Below, one piece after another: positions 1-6,583 of a stretch of DNA of 19,617 nt (within the stretch, counting starts at the first letter, position 1; each line of letters begins with the position of its first letter). The notes beneath the pieces were generated by a model. That model did no database searches and was not told the DNA's origin. It saw nothing but the letters and a program-made list of their open reading frames with translations. The translations under genes and the position numbers were made by a program. The stretch covers positions 1 to 19,617 of the forward strand of contig DATANR010000266.1 in assembly GCA_036266155.1 (NCBI GenBank). The letters are read 5' to 3'. The DNA comes from SIAJ01 sp036266155 (GTDB lineage: Bacteria; Planctomycetota; Planctomycetia; Gemmatales; Gemmataceae).

Positions 1-326
1 TCCCAGGGTAAGTTGTGACTGCTGCGTCGAGCGTCCGCCAGATTTACCTGCGTGCGTGTCCGAGTGAGATTGGGCTTCGCGGTCCGTTGCCCGCTGACCC
101 CACCACGCCGGCCTGATATCCGGTTCCTGTTCGTCGGCTCCGACTGGGGGCTTCGGCTTCCTTCAGATTCCGCCTCGCGACGGATACCCTTGCCTCGCCT
201 TGCGGTTCCGCTCACCACGGCCCGCGGAGGACTTCCACCTCCTCAACCACAACATGCCTGGCACACAACATAGCTCGATCAGACATTCTGTCTGACCGAG
301 CTGCGTCCTTTTTTGGCCACGCTTCG
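1..326. other. Non-coding stretch at window start
   Basis: No convincing gene is visible. The plus frame from 52 to 273 is open, but its translation is Arg/Pro-rich without domain-like character and there is no ribosome binding site. A plus-strand gene entering from the left could end at the TGA at 16-18; only five codons would be inside the window, so it cannot be identified. The rest reads as 3' untranslated sequence leading to the terminator at 272-314. Confidence 0.5.
272..314 (+). terminator. Intrinsic terminator, possibly bidirectional
   Basis: Two 14-nt arms (272-285 and 289-302) pair with a single mismatch around a 3-nt loop, and a run of six T follows at 309-314. This is a classic Rho-independent terminator for transcription from the left. 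Read from the other strand, the same hairpin lies 25 bases beyond the stop of the minus-strand lipoprotein gene, but the following tract is only moderately T-rich, so it may end that transcript less efficiently. Confidence 0.75.
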
Positions 327-902
327 TTACCGTCCCGGCCCCGGCAACGCCGCGCTCGGCAAGCTCGTCGCCGGCGACGCGGGTGGTGTCAGGGGCAGGA
401 TCGGTGGGATCGACGCGGGCTTGGCGACGTCCGTGCTCAGCGGTGGGCCTTGCGGCGCCAAGGTTGCCGCTGGGCCGCCTGGCGTCGGCGGCGCGCTGTT
501 GTTCGAGGGCGGGTTCGTCGTCACGCGCGTTGGCGAGGCGGACCGGAATTCGAGTTGGAACTCATAACGGTCGGAAATCGACGTCACATTGGACGACGTC
601 ATCACTTCGGTGAACGAGCGCTGCTTGTCGGGCGAACCGGTATCGCGGCGCGTCGTATCCGAGGTGTTCGTTGTCTGCTCGCCCACCTTCACCCGCTGCG
701 AACTGACGAGAACCGGATCCTGAATGTACATGCCCGCGGTTTGTTTCGCCTCGTCCTGATAATAGAACGGCCAGATGTTCGTGTTGTCCGGAATGGCGAC
801 AACCACGCTGGTCGGGTCCTGGCGAATGACCTTGGCGGGCGACGCACAGCCGGACAGCCCGGCCACGACGCAAACGAACAAACCCGACAGGGTACGGGAC
901 AT
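327..902 (-). CDS. Putative lipoprotein with Pro-rich C-terminal tail
   Basis: This encodes 191 residues that I cannot assign to a named family. The N-terminus is a short lipoprotein signal peptide with the lipobox LSGC at residues 16-19, so Cys19 should be lipidated and the protein held on a membrane facing the periplasm. Residues 20 to about 125 form a polar domain with few Cys. Residues from about 130 to the end are low-complexity, rich in Pro, Ala, Ser and Thr, and probably disordered. The ATG at 902 is preceded by GGGGGA with a spacing of about 7 nt, which supports this start. It is divergent from the M28 peptidase gene with a 220-bp gap, and ends next to the hairpin at 272-302. The signal sequence and RBS make the gene convincing; function is unknown. 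Confidence 0.8.
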   Translation of the reverse strand: MSRTLSGLFVCVVAGLSGCASPAKVIRQDPTSVVVAIPDNTNIWPFYYQDEAKQTAGMYIQDPVLVSSQRVKVGEQTTNTSDTTRRDTGSPDKQRSFTEVMTSSNVTSISDRYEFQLEFRSASPTRVTTNPPSNNSAPPTPGGPAATLAPQGPPLSTDVAKPASIPPILPLTPPASPATSLPSAALPGPGR

Positions 903-1122
903 TGGATTTCCCCCGAAACGACTGATTCCCCCGAATCAGCCGGCCCGATACCGCATCGGACAATGGATGTCAATCGCGATTCCAAAGATCAAATCGGCGT
1001 CAGAGGACACGATGGAATCGAAGATGGCCATCTCTCGAATCCGTGTGAAACGAATCTCTTTGGGACTTGCTCGCAGATACCTACGATAATCTTTGTCCCA
1101 CCCTTCCAACCCGGGTTCTCGT
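903..1122. promoter_or_regulatory. Divergent intergenic region with hairpin and repeated 10-mer
   Basis: This 220-bp gap must carry promoters for both the leftward lipoprotein and the rightward peptidase. The 10-mer ttcccccgaa occurs twice, at 908-917 and 926-935. The second copy sits inside a perfect inverted repeat, CTGATTC at 922-928 and GAATCAG at 933-939. For the peptidase the best promoter guess is TTGGGA (1060-1065) with TACGAT (1082-1087), spacing 16, which is weak. No known operator is recognised. Confidence 0.35.
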
Positions 1123-2934
1123 ATGCCGCGCTTGGGCACGTGCCTTTCCGTTCTCGTTTTGATCGCCATTGCTCCGACTCTCCATGCCGACGACGCGGCG
1201 CTTGCCCAGATGAAGAAGGACCTCTTCTTCCTGGCCGGCGACGAGTGCGAGGGCCGTGGGCTCAAGACGAACGGCATCAACAAGGCGGCCGCGTACATTG
1301 CCGACACGTTCAAGGCGGCGGGCCTCAAGTCGGCGATGCCGGATGGCTCGTACTATCAGCCGTTCGGCATCAAGGAGACGCAGTTGGAAGCTGGCCCGCA
1401 GGTTCTGTCGTTTGCCGCTGCCAACGAGAAGCCGATCGAGATTCCATTCAACAAGGGCTTCACGGTTTCGGGCCTGAGCGGCAAAGGAACCGTGGGCGGC
1501 GACCTCGTGTTCGCGGGCTTCGGCATTTCGAGCGCGAAGTACGACGACTACAAGGACCTGGACGTCAAGAACAAGATCGTGATCGTCCTCCGGCAGGCGC
1601 CGCGCATGCGCGCCAAGACCGATCGCGTCTTCACTCCAGAAGAGGCGCCTCAGCACGCGGCGCTGGTGACCAAGATCAAACTGGCGACGACCCTCGGCGC
1701 CGCGGCCGTCATCTTCCTCAACGACAAGGACATGGCCGGCAAGGACGATCCGCTGATGCCATTCGAATATGCGTCGGACGATCGGCAGAGCGGGACCATC
1801 CCGGTCGTGCACGCCAAACGTGACGCGATCGACCGCGTGCTGATGGCAGCCGGCACGTCGCTCGAGAAGCTGGAAGGCACGATCGACGAGACGCGGAAGC
1901 CGAAGAGCTTGATCATTCCGAACTGGTCGGCGAAAGTCGCGACCGCCGTGGGTGTGCATGAAATACCGGTGAAGAACGTCGTTGGCTATGTCGAAGGCGC
2001 TGGGCCGCTGAAGGACGAGACGGTCGTGATCGGCGCGCATTACGACCATCTCGGCCACGGCGAAAAAGGGTCGCTCACCCCGGGCAACACAGCGATCCAC
2101 TATGGCGCCGATGATAACGCCTCCGGCTCAACGGGGCTGTTGGAACTGGCCCGTCGTTACGGGGCTCGGCAGAACCGCGAGGGACGCCGGATCGTGTTCA
2201 TCGCGTTTTCCGGCGAGGAGCGTGGCCTGTTCGGTTCGCTCGCCTATTGCGAGAAGCCGTTGTTTCCGCTGAAGGACACGGTGGCCATGTTGAACATGGA
2301 CATGATCGGCCGCGTCCGGCCCGACGATAAGGACAAGAAGGATCGCCTCGTTATCGGCGGTATTGGGTCGGCGAAGAACTTTGAGAAGTTAATCGACGAT
2401 GCGAATGCGAAGTTCGGCTTCCACGTGTCGAAAGACAAGGCGGGAGTGGGGCCGAGCGATCACACGTCGTTCTACCTGGCGAAGGTGCCGGTCTATTTCT
2501 TCTTCAGCGGTGAGCACGCGGAGTATCACACGCCGAAGGACCGGCCGGAGACGATCAACCTGGCTGGCATTGCCAAGGTGGTTGATCTGGTGGATGGACT
2601 CGCCAACACGATTGCCACGGAGAAGGAACGTCCGGAATATGTTGCCGGCGCCACGGGTTCACCGAGCGGACGAGCGACCGGACCCAAGCTTGGGGTGATG
2701 CCGCGTTACGACGGCGGCGAAGGCGGCTTGGAAATCAGCGGCATCATTCCCGGCGGAGCAGCCGAGGCCGCCGGCTTGAAGAAGGGCGACAAGATCACGG
2801 CGATCGCGGGCAAACCGGTCAAGAACGTGCAAGATTACATGGCCGCGATGTCGGGCCTCAAGCGCGGCGAAGACGTGGAAATCACGCTTGAGCGCGATGG
2901 GAAGTCGATGAAGATCAAGGCTTCACCCAAATGA
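1123..2934 (+). CDS. Secreted M28-family zinc aminopeptidase with PA and PDZ domains
   Basis: This is an exported metallopeptidase of 603 residues from the ATG at 1123. Residues 1-22 form a signal peptide (MPRLGTCLSVLVLIAIAPTLHA), so it probably acts in the periplasm. A protease-associated-like region lies at about 125-250. The M28 co-catalytic zinc site is complete: His306 in GAHYDHLG, Asp330 in GADDNASG, the Glu365-Glu366 pair in FSGEERG, Asp393 in NMDMIGR and His447 in SDHTSFY. A PDZ domain occupies about 520-600 (GLEISGIIPGGAAEAAGL). An in-frame TTG at 1093 would add ten residues before the signal peptide; the ATG is preferred because it gives a normal signal sequence, though neither start has a clear Shine-Dalgarno. 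M28 enzymes remove N-terminal residues from peptides, and the PDZ may help bind substrate. It converges on the PQQ gene across a 42-bp palindrome. Confidence 0.9.
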   Translation: MPRLGTCLSVLVLIAIAPTLHADDAALAQMKKDLFFLAGDECEGRGLKTNGINKAAAYIADTFKAAGLKSAMPDGSYYQPFGIKETQLEAGPQVLSFAAANEKPIEIPFNKGFTVSGLSGKGTVGGDLVFAGFGISSAKYDDYKDLDVKNKIVIVLRQAPRMRAKTDRVFTPEEAPQHAALVTKIKLATTLGAAAVIFLNDKDMAGKDDPLMPFEYASDDRQSGTIPVVHAKRDAIDRVLMAAGTSLEKLEGTIDETRKPKSLIIPNWSAKVATAVGVHEIPVKNVVGYVEGAGPLKDETVVIGAHYDHLGHGEKGSLTPGNTAIHYGADDNASGSTGLLELARRYGARQNREGRRIVFIAFSGEERGLFGSLAYCEKPLFPLKDTVAMLNMDMIGRVRPDDKDKKDRLVIGGIGSAKNFEKLIDDANAKFGFHVSKDKAGVGPSDHTSFYLAKVPVYFFFSGEHAEYHTPKDRPETINLAGIAKVVDLVDGLANTIATEKERPEYVAGATGSPSGRATGPKLGVMPRYDGGEGGLEISGIIPGGAAEAAGLKKGDKITAIAGKPVKNVQDYMAAMSGLKRGEDVEITLERDGKSMKIKASPK

Positions 2935-2936
2935 AT

Positions 2937-2978
2937 CGCCGCTTGCGGCGTAGCGCCGGCGCTACGCCGCAAGCGGCG
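2937..2978. repeat. Perfect 42-bp palindrome between convergent genes
   Basis: Arms 2937-2957 and 2958-2978 are exact reverse complements with no spacer, centred on GCGCCGGCGC. The element starts 2 bases after the peptidase stop and ends 5 bases before the stop of the opposing gene, so it fills the whole gap. It probably works as a bidirectional transcription stop: in the plus direction five T follow at 2988-2992. Its perfect symmetry, GC content and lack of an immediate T tract also fit a REP-like dispersed palindrome. I see no second copy in this window. Confidence 0.8.
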
Positions 2979-2983
2979 GCGGT

Positions 2984-4282
2984 TCACTTTTTGAGGGACA
3001 CGCAAACAATTTCCTTGTCGTTCCGCGCAAACACGCAACCATCCGCAAAGGCCGGGTGGCTCCAAACCACGTCGCGCTGGTACGCAATCGTCGTTGGCTC
3101 AAGCAACTTCGCCCGGCTGATCTCCTCATATCCCTTCGGCGAAAGGTTGGCGATAATGAGATCGCCCTTCTCCGTAAAGATGAAGAACCGCTCGCCATTC
3201 TTGACGATGAACGCCGTGCCCGCGTCTTTCGGCTTGTCGTCGAACAACGTCGCCGATTGCCAAATGCGTTCGCCGGTGTCCATCTTCACACAGCGCAGTT
3301 GGCCGTTCTGATCGACGGCGTACATGTACCCGCCCTCGACAAACGGCGTCATGCTGATCGGGTAGACCGCGTTCTTCTTGGTGCCGCGCCAGAGTTCTTT
3401 GCCTTCCGGCTTATCTTTCGCAAGTTGGATCATCACGCCGTTGCCGCCTTCACCGGCGACGTAGAGCAAATCGCCGTCTTTCCGCGGCGTCATGATCGAC
3501 ATCTTGTACGCGGCCTGGATTAGCACCGACCAGTATTTCTTGCCGGTCGCCGGATCGAGCGAGTTGATCGACGTCGCATGCCAGATCAACAATTGCCTCG
3601 TGCCGCCGGCCTCGATTATGGTCGGCGGGCAATAGCCTTGTTCCTCGGCGTTGAGCGCCTTCCATACTTCGTCGCCGGTTTCCTTGTCGAACGCGACGAC
3701 GCAGCTTCCCTCCCCGCCAACAACGCAGTAAAGCAGCTTGCCATCAACGAGCGGGTGGCTCGCATAGCCCCAGATCGCGGTCTTGGCGCCGTAGTCCTTC
3801 TTAAAATCTTTGGCCCAGATCACGGTGCCCTTGGCAGCGTCGAGACAGGTCAGGTTGCCCTCGGTGCCAAGGAAGTAGACCTTGCCGTCTTGAACCGTCG
3901 GCGTGCACCGCGGGCCCATCGGAAACGACACGGTGTAGCGGCAATCGTACTCGTGCTTCCAGATTTCCTTGCCGGTCTTGGCATCCAGGCAGAGAACGCG
4001 CTCCTTACCCGTAAAGTTGGTACGGTCGTAAACCTCCTTCTTCACGTCGCCATCGGTCAGATAGTCGGCGACATAGACCCTGCCGTTGGCTACAGCCGGG
4101 CCGGCAAAGCCGCCCTTCACGGGGGCTCGCCACATCACGCTGGCGCCACTGTCCGGGAATTTGTCGATGATCCCAGTCTCGCGCCAGATGCTGTCACGCT
4201 TCGGCCCGAGCCATTGCGGCCAGTCGTCGGCCACAACCGGGCCCACGGCCATCAGGGCGAGGGCACAACAAATTCGCTTCAT
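2984..4282 (-). CDS. Exported PQQ-like beta-propeller repeat protein
   Basis: This encodes 432 residues from the ATG at 4282. Residues 1-18 are a signal peptide (MKRICCALALMAVGPVVA), followed by the motif DDWPQWLGPKRDS that typically opens such proteins in planctomycetes. The rest is a series of propeller blades with recurring patterns such as V(L)CLDAKTGKEIWKHEY, CLDAAKGTVIWAKDF, AFDKETGDEVWKAL and LDPATGKKYWSVL. These match the PQQ/quinoprotein dehydrogenase-like fold, also seen in BamB. No catalytic assignment is possible, and many family members bind no PQQ and act as scaffolds. The frame stays open to an ATG at 4369, but GGAG six bases upstream of 4282 and the signal peptide both favour 4282. 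It lies downstream of the nitroreductase gene on the same strand, 93 bp away, so co-transcription is possible. Confidence 0.88.
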   Translation of the reverse strand: MKRICCALALMAVGPVVADDWPQWLGPKRDSIWRETGIIDKFPDSGASVMWRAPVKGGFAGPAVANGRVYVADYLTDGDVKKEVYDRTNFTGKERVLCLDAKTGKEIWKHEYDCRYTVSFPMGPRCTPTVQDGKVYFLGTEGNLTCLDAAKGTVIWAKDFKKDYGAKTAIWGYASHPLVDGKLLYCVVGGEGSCVVAFDKETGDEVWKALNAEEQGYCPPTIIEAGGTRQLLIWHATSINSLDPATGKKYWSVLIQAAYKMSIMTPRKDGDLLYVAGEGGNGVMIQLAKDKPEGKELWRGTKKNAVYPISMTPFVEGGYMYAVDQNGQLRCVKMDTGERIWQSATLFDDKPKDAGTAFIVKNGERFFIFTEKGDLIIANLSPKGYEEISRAKLLEPTTIAYQRDVVWSHPAFADGCVFARNDKEIVCVSLKK

Positions 4283-4288
4283 CGGTTG

Positions 4289-4292
4289 CTCC
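4289..4292 (-). promoter_or_regulatory. Shine-Dalgarno fixing the PQQ-protein start
   Basis: On the minus strand GGAG lies 6 nt before the ATG at 4282. The upstream in-frame ATG at 4369 would add 29 residues ahead of the signal peptide. This site decides the start in favour of 4282. Confidence 0.6.
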
Positions 4293-4375
4293 AATGCGAG
4301 ACAGCTTGACGGCATTCTACCCGCAATCGGTATCCCCAGATCAATGCGGTACTGATACAGCGAATTCATCGCTTC

Positions 4376-5020
4376 TCAAATCACCTGGATCACTTCTTCG
4401 GTCTTGAATCGCACCTTGGGCGATTGGGCATACTTGTCGTCCGCCGCGCGATAGCCGGCCGGGCATGCGACGATCGTCCGATAGCCTTGTGCGCCGATGC
4501 CGAGCACCTCGTCGTATTTCGCGGGGTCGATCCCTTCCATCGGACAAGTGTCGACACCGATCAGCGCGGCACACGCCATGAACTGACCGAGCGCGATATA
4601 CACTTGACGGGCGGCCCATTCATTTACGTCGAACTGTGGATCGATGAGACTGCCAACCATCATCTTTCGATAGCCGCCCAACGACTCGACGGATTGATCC
4701 CGAACTTCGGCGATTCGTCCGAGATAGCGGTCGATGTCGGCTTCGCCCAGGTTCGATCGAATCGCCAGTACAAGCATATGCGAACAGTCCTGCGGCTGGC
4801 GTTGGCCCCACGAGTGCGACGGCAACTGCGCCTTCATCGCCGGATCAGTCACGATGAAGAAGCGCCAGGGTTGCAAGCCATAGCTGGACGGCGTCAGCAC
4901 CAGCGACTGTTCGAGGGCTGTCCACGTTTCAGCCGGGATCTTGCGCGTCGCGTCGAACTTCTTCGTGGCATAACGCCATCGCAGTTGGGTCACGACTTGC
5001 TCGGGACTGGCGGTTGTCAT
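4376..5020 (-). CDS. NAD(P)H-dependent nitroreductase-family oxidoreductase
   Basis: This 214-residue protein belongs to the FMN-dependent nitroreductase family (NfsB type). Visible family motifs are RYATKKFD at residues 16-23, which contributes to FMN phosphate binding, PSSYGLQPWRF at 44-54, and the C-terminal signature GYRAADDKYAQSPKVRF. Length is normal for the family. Members are cytoplasmic homodimers that reduce nitroaromatics, quinones or flavins using NAD(P)H; the natural substrate here cannot be told from sequence. There is no signal peptide. The Shine-Dalgarno is weak. Its upstream neighbour is divergent, and an inverted repeat at 5063-5085 could be an operator. The PQQ-repeat gene follows on the same strand but is exported, so a direct functional link is not obvious. 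Confidence 0.9.
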   Translation of the reverse strand: MTTASPEQVVTQLRWRYATKKFDATRKIPAETWTALEQSLVLTPSSYGLQPWRFFIVTDPAMKAQLPSHSWGQRQPQDCSHMLVLAIRSNLGEADIDRYLGRIAEVRDQSVESLGGYRKMMVGSLIDPQFDVNEWAARQVYIALGQFMACAALIGVDTCPMEGIDPAKYDEVLGIGAQGYRTIVACPAGYRAADDKYAQSPKVRFKTEEVIQVI

Positions 5021-5051
5021 CGGCTCAACTCATGGTTGGGGCTACAGGTCA

Positions 5052-5085
5052 CTTATACGAATCGGCCACTGTGTAACGGTGGCCG
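5052..5085 (-). promoter_or_regulatory. Candidate promoter -10 and overlapping inverted repeat
   Basis: A perfect 7-bp inverted repeat, CGGCCAC at 5063-5069 and GTGGCCG at 5079-5085, lies between the divergent nitroreductase and secreted-protein genes. On the minus strand TATAAG (complement of 5052-5057) could be a -10 element just downstream, which would put the repeat over the -35 region, a usual place for a repressor site. The -35 itself is not recognisable, so the call is tentative. Confidence 0.3.
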
Positions 5086-5196
5086 CGCAAGTTGCCCGGC
5101 TTCCCGCATTACCTCGGCAACCAAGGCAACCTTACAACGCCTTGACAATCATCTCCGGGGCCCCGAGTGCCAGCCCCGGCCATCAGGAAGAACCCC

Positions 5197-6126
5197 ATGC
5201 GATCGTCCATCCGTAAGTCGTTGGCCCTGCTCGTCGCCGGTTTCGGCATGTCGGCAGGCATCGCCTTCGCCGAACCCAAGACCGGGACTGCCGCCAAGAC
5301 CGAAACGCACGCCAAAGCCGATCCGAAGACGGCCGACCCGAAGCCGACGGCCAAAGTCGATCCGAAGCCCGTGGTCGTTGACCCGAAGCTGCCGGTGCTG
5401 CCGAAGGTTGATCCGAAGCCGGTCATCAAGCCGGAACCGAAAATCATTCTGCCCACGATCGACCCGAAGCTGCTGGTCAAGACGCCCGATGCCAAGCTGC
5501 CGACCGTGCCGGTGGTTCACCCGCTCGTGATACACGAGAAGCCAAAGACGGGCACGACCGAGATGCCGAAGGGCCCGGGCCTCAAGCTCCCGGCCGGGAC
5601 CAAGGTCGACCATGCCGAGCTGGCCAAGATCAAGCCGCCGATCGACCTCACCAAGACGAAGCCGGAGGCCGTATTGGCGTCGAAGCCCGCGGCTGACTTC
5701 AAGGTGAAGCCGGTGAAGCTGGAGAGCATCCATATTCCGAAGGACTCTCCGGTGGTCGAGAAGCTGAGCATGACGACGCTCAACAAAACGACCGTCAACC
5801 AGAACTTCATCGTGAACAAGAATTTCTACACGGCCGGCGACTATCACCTGAAGTTCGGCACCAAGGCGAGCTTCGGCTACATTTACCCCGGCAAGTGGCA
5901 CAGTCACTGGCACCACTGCATCTGGGACCCATGCTTCCAGTGCAACTACTTCTTCTGCCCGTCGACGTGCTGCTACTACTACTGGTGTGAAGTCGACTAC
6001 TGCTACTACCCGTGTCACTGGTTCGTGGATTACGGGACGATGTACTACCCGTGGTGGATCTGCGGCGGGTTCGGCGGGTACGGATATGTGGCTCAGCCCA
6101 CGATCTCGATCTACATCGGCTGGTAA
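5197..6126 (+). CDS. Secreted Pro/Lys-rich protein with Cys- and aromatic-rich C-terminus
   Basis: This 309-residue exported protein has no family I can name with certainty. Residues 1-25 are a signal peptide. Residues 26 to about 175 are low-complexity, rich in Pro and Lys, with six DPK units between residues 42 and 91, a segment likely to be extended and positively charged. Residues 190-220 are ordinary in composition. Residues 227-309 are dominated by Tyr, Trp, His and Cys: ten Cys at 241, 246, 249, 254, 258, 259, 264, 269, 273 and 289, with clusters such as CPSTCCYYYWC and DYCYYPCHW. Such a domain could be disulfide-linked, bind metal, or be cross-linked at the cell surface; these are inferences. 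The ATG at 5197 has AGGAAG 7 nt upstream and starts the signal peptide, so the GTG at 5167 is not preferred. A hairpin terminator follows. Confidence 0.88.
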   Translation: MRSSIRKSLALLVAGFGMSAGIAFAEPKTGTAAKTETHAKADPKTADPKPTAKVDPKPVVVDPKLPVLPKVDPKPVIKPEPKIILPTIDPKLLVKTPDAKLPTVPVVHPLVIHEKPKTGTTEMPKGPGLKLPAGTKVDHAELAKIKPPIDLTKTKPEAVLASKPAADFKVKPVKLESIHIPKDSPVVEKLSMTTLNKTTVNQNFIVNKNFYTAGDYHLKFGTKASFGYIYPGKWHSHWHHCIWDPCFQCNYFFCPSTCCYYYWCEVDYCYYPCHWFVDYGTMYYPWWICGGFGGYGYVAQPTISIYIGW

Positions 6127-6150
6127 GCAAGTCGGAACCTGACAATGAGC

Positions 6151-6182
6151 GAGGCCGAGCCAGTCGATGGCTCGGCCTCTTT
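6151..6182. terminator. Hairpin terminator between convergent genes
   Basis: Perfect 11-bp arms at 6151-6161 and 6169-6179 (gaggccgagcc and its complement) enclose a 7-nt loop, with three T after it. It lies 24 bases after the stop of the secreted-protein gene and 8 bases before the stop of crcB on the other strand, so it likely serves both. The T tract is short, so efficiency is uncertain. Confidence 0.65.
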
Positions 6183-6190
6183 CGTCCGCG

Positions 6191-6583
6191 TCAATCGCTC
6201 TTCATGACGGCAACAGCAATGGCGAAAGCGATGAAGCCGCCGACAACGCTTGTGCCCGCGTAGAGCACCGCCAAGTCCCAGCGGCCCTTCTGAATCGCTT
6301 CGGCCACTTCCAACGAAAACGTTGAAAACGTCGTATAGCCGCCGCAGAAGCCGGTGCCGAGCAAGAGATAGCCCGGTCCCATGCGATCCTTGAACACGGC
6401 AGCGACAACACCGAGCACGAGCGATCCCGAGAGATTGATCACGAAGGTGCCCCAGTGAAATTGCTGCGACCACGGCTGCGCCCGAAACCACAGGCCAATC
6501 CAGTAGCGCGCAATCGATCCGGCGGCACCGCCGAAGCCGACGAGCGTGAATGGATGCAGCAAGATTGTGGTTAGCAAGTTCAT
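6191..6583 (-). CDS. crcB: CrcB/Fluc fluoride channel
   Basis: This encodes 130 residues, the normal size for the Fluc family of small dimeric membrane channels that export fluoride. Recognised motifs are GFGGAAGSIARYW at residues 16-28, GTFVINLSGSLVLG at 45-58 and GTGFCGGYTTFSTFS at 76-90, the last being the highly conserved pore segment. Four hydrophobic segments fit the family. Its ATG (6583-6581) overlaps the TGA of the upstream MFS gene (6582-6580) in an ATGA junction, which suggests translational coupling. The open frame extends upstream to 6874, but the conserved N-terminus begins at 6583. I do not recognise a fluoride riboswitch upstream of the pair. Fluc channels can work as homodimers, and only one copy is present here. 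Confidence 0.93.
   Translation of the reverse strand: MNLLTTILLHPFTLVGFGGAAGSIARYWIGLWFRAQPWSQQFHWGTFVINLSGSLVLGVVAAVFKDRMGPGYLLLGTGFCGGYTTFSTFSLEVAEAIQKGRWDLAVLYAGTSVVGGFIAFAIAVAVMKSD

Noticed and set aside
52..273. Possible 73-residue protein at the window start
   Set aside because: It is Arg/Pro-rich, lacks a ribosome site, and resembles no protein; the region reads as untranslated sequence before a terminator.
450..1823. Plus-strand open frame of 457 codons across the lipoprotein and peptidase genes
   Set aside because: It overlaps two well-supported genes in other frames and is low in hydrophobic structure and rich in Arg and Gly, as expected of a shadow frame.
1081..2100. Minus-strand open frame of 339 codons opposite the M28 peptidase
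   Set aside because: It is antisense to conserved catalytic motifs, and its Arg/His/Asp-rich translation is typical of a complementary-strand shadow.
4283..4369. N-terminal extension of the PQQ-repeat protein from ATG 4369
   Set aside because: It would place 29 non-conserved-looking residues before a clean signal peptide, and GGAG is positioned for the ATG at 4282.
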